This document shows positions 63,685 through 64,000 of a stretch of 64,000 nucleotides of DNA, in pieces. Each line of letters starts with the position of its first letter. Position 1 is the first letter of the stretch. Position numbers and translations under genes: made by a program. The DNA comes from Quadrisphaera sp. RL12-1S (GTDB lineage: Bacteria; Actinomycetota; Actinomycetes; Actinomycetales; Quadrisphaeraceae). The notes under the pieces were generated by a model that was not told the DNA's origin, searched no databases, and saw only the letters and a program-made list of their open reading frames with translations. The stretch lies in contig NZ_JACNME010000001.1 of assembly GCF_014270065.1 (NCBI RefSeq), positions 62,001-126,000 on the forward strand, in the 5' to 3' direction.

Positions 63685-64000
63685 GCGCCGTGGAGGCCTC
63701 CGGGCAGGAGACCAGCAGGACGACGACGGGCGCGCGGTCGGCGCCCGTCCCGCGCCGCCGGCGCGCGGGGGGCGCCCAGCGGAGGGCGCCGTGGCTGCTC
63801 ATGGCGCCGTTCCTGCTGCTCTTCGCGCTGACGTTCGTCGCCCCGGTGCTCTACGCGGTCGGGCAGAGCTTCACGCGGGTGACCCGCGAGGGGCTGTTCG
63901 GGCAGGCCGGCGCGTCGTCGGGGTTCGCCGGGTTCGAGAACTACGCGCGGGCGCTGTCGGACGGCGGCTTCGCCGCGTCGGTGGGCCGCGTGCTGCTGTT
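63681..64000 (+). CDS. Sugar ABC transporter permease, N-terminal part
   Basis: The gene starts with a GTG that overlaps the binding-protein stop by 4 bp and is cut by the window end after 106 codons. A basic N-terminus (PVPRRRRAGGAQRRAP) is followed by the first helix WLLMAPFLLLFALTFVAPVLYAVGQSF and then GFAGFENYARALSDGGFAASVGRVLL, as in MalF/UgpA-type permeases (FxGLxNY motif). It should pair with a second permease beyond the window. Confidence 0.88.
   Translation, partial: MSAVEASGQETSRTTTGARSAPVPRRRRAGGAQRRAPWLLMAPFLLLFALTFVAPVLYAVGQSFTRVTREGLFGQAGASSGFAGFENYARALSDGGFAASVGRVLL

Overview
The window is about 64 kb of very GC-rich, gene-dense DNA with many GTG starts, 4-bp GTGA gene overlaps, an actinobacterial acyl-CoA carboxylase with an epsilon subunit, LpdA-type quinone reductase, F420-linked genes (an LLM-family F420-dependent reductase, CofG and a CofH relative) and actinobacterial sdhCDAB. 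All of this points to an actinomycete. The chemotaxis genes suggest a motile one, for example near Kineosporiaceae, but the genus is a guess. I saw no tRNA, rRNA, CRISPR array or insertion sequence.

Layout. 1-0.9 kb: end of an acyl-CoA carboxylase beta subunit and its epsilon subunit, then an array of 125-bp repeats. 1.5-13.5 kb: a mixed block (TPM-domain membrane protein, SMP-30 lactonase, a two-gene Aer-like PAS + soluble chemotaxis receptor, PspA, an AAA ATPase behind a strong AT-rich dyad, a secreted phytase-like esterase, a DUF885 peptidase, a dicarboxylate symporter and an acetyltransferase). 13.5-21.5 kb: Maf, an F420 reductase, a stress SDR, an OFA-family MFS carrier with its tiny partner, carboxylase alpha chain and lpdA. 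21.8-28.9 kb: nucleoside and sugar-phosphate salvage (purine nucleoside phosphorylase, phosphohexo/pentomutase, deoC) with a diguanylate cyclase and a membrane protein. 28.9-35.4 kb: M13 peptidase, a CofH-like protein that has lost the radical-SAM cysteines, a Baeyer-Villiger-type monooxygenase, CofG and a VOC protein. 35.6-44.6 kb: adenosine deaminase, thymidine phosphorylase, cytidine deaminase and a BMP/NupOPQ-type nucleoside ABC transporter. 44.9-51 kb: M20 amidohydrolase, mannose-1-phosphate guanylyltransferase and sdhCDAB. 51-58.5 kb: S9 peptidase, a glutamate-cysteine-ligase/ATP-grasp fusion, BrkB-like protein, a 2H phosphoesterase and trpS. 58.6-64 kb: a DeoR regulator, galT, galK, a Tat-type sugar-binding lipoprotein and the start of its permease.

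How it fits together. Nucleosides imported by the BMP transporter can be deaminated (add, cdd), cleaved by phosphorolysis (deoA, punA), isomerised (mutase) and, for deoxyribose, split by DeoC. The last region is a galactose or galactoside uptake and Leloir-pathway unit with its own regulator. The carboxylase subunits, split by about 17.6 kb, would supply malonyl- or methylmalonyl-CoA.

The most unusual signals are: (i) the CofH pseudoenzyme beside a monooxygenase and a convergent intact CofG; (ii) families of dispersed palindromic intergenic repeats, including a 25-nt unit with core CGTGATCATGGG that occurs as inverted and direct pairs and even supplies a stop and a start codon; (iii) the 57-bp dyad in front of the AAA ATPase; (iv) a recurring leaderless-start arrangement with TANNNT placed 6-8 nt before the start codon.
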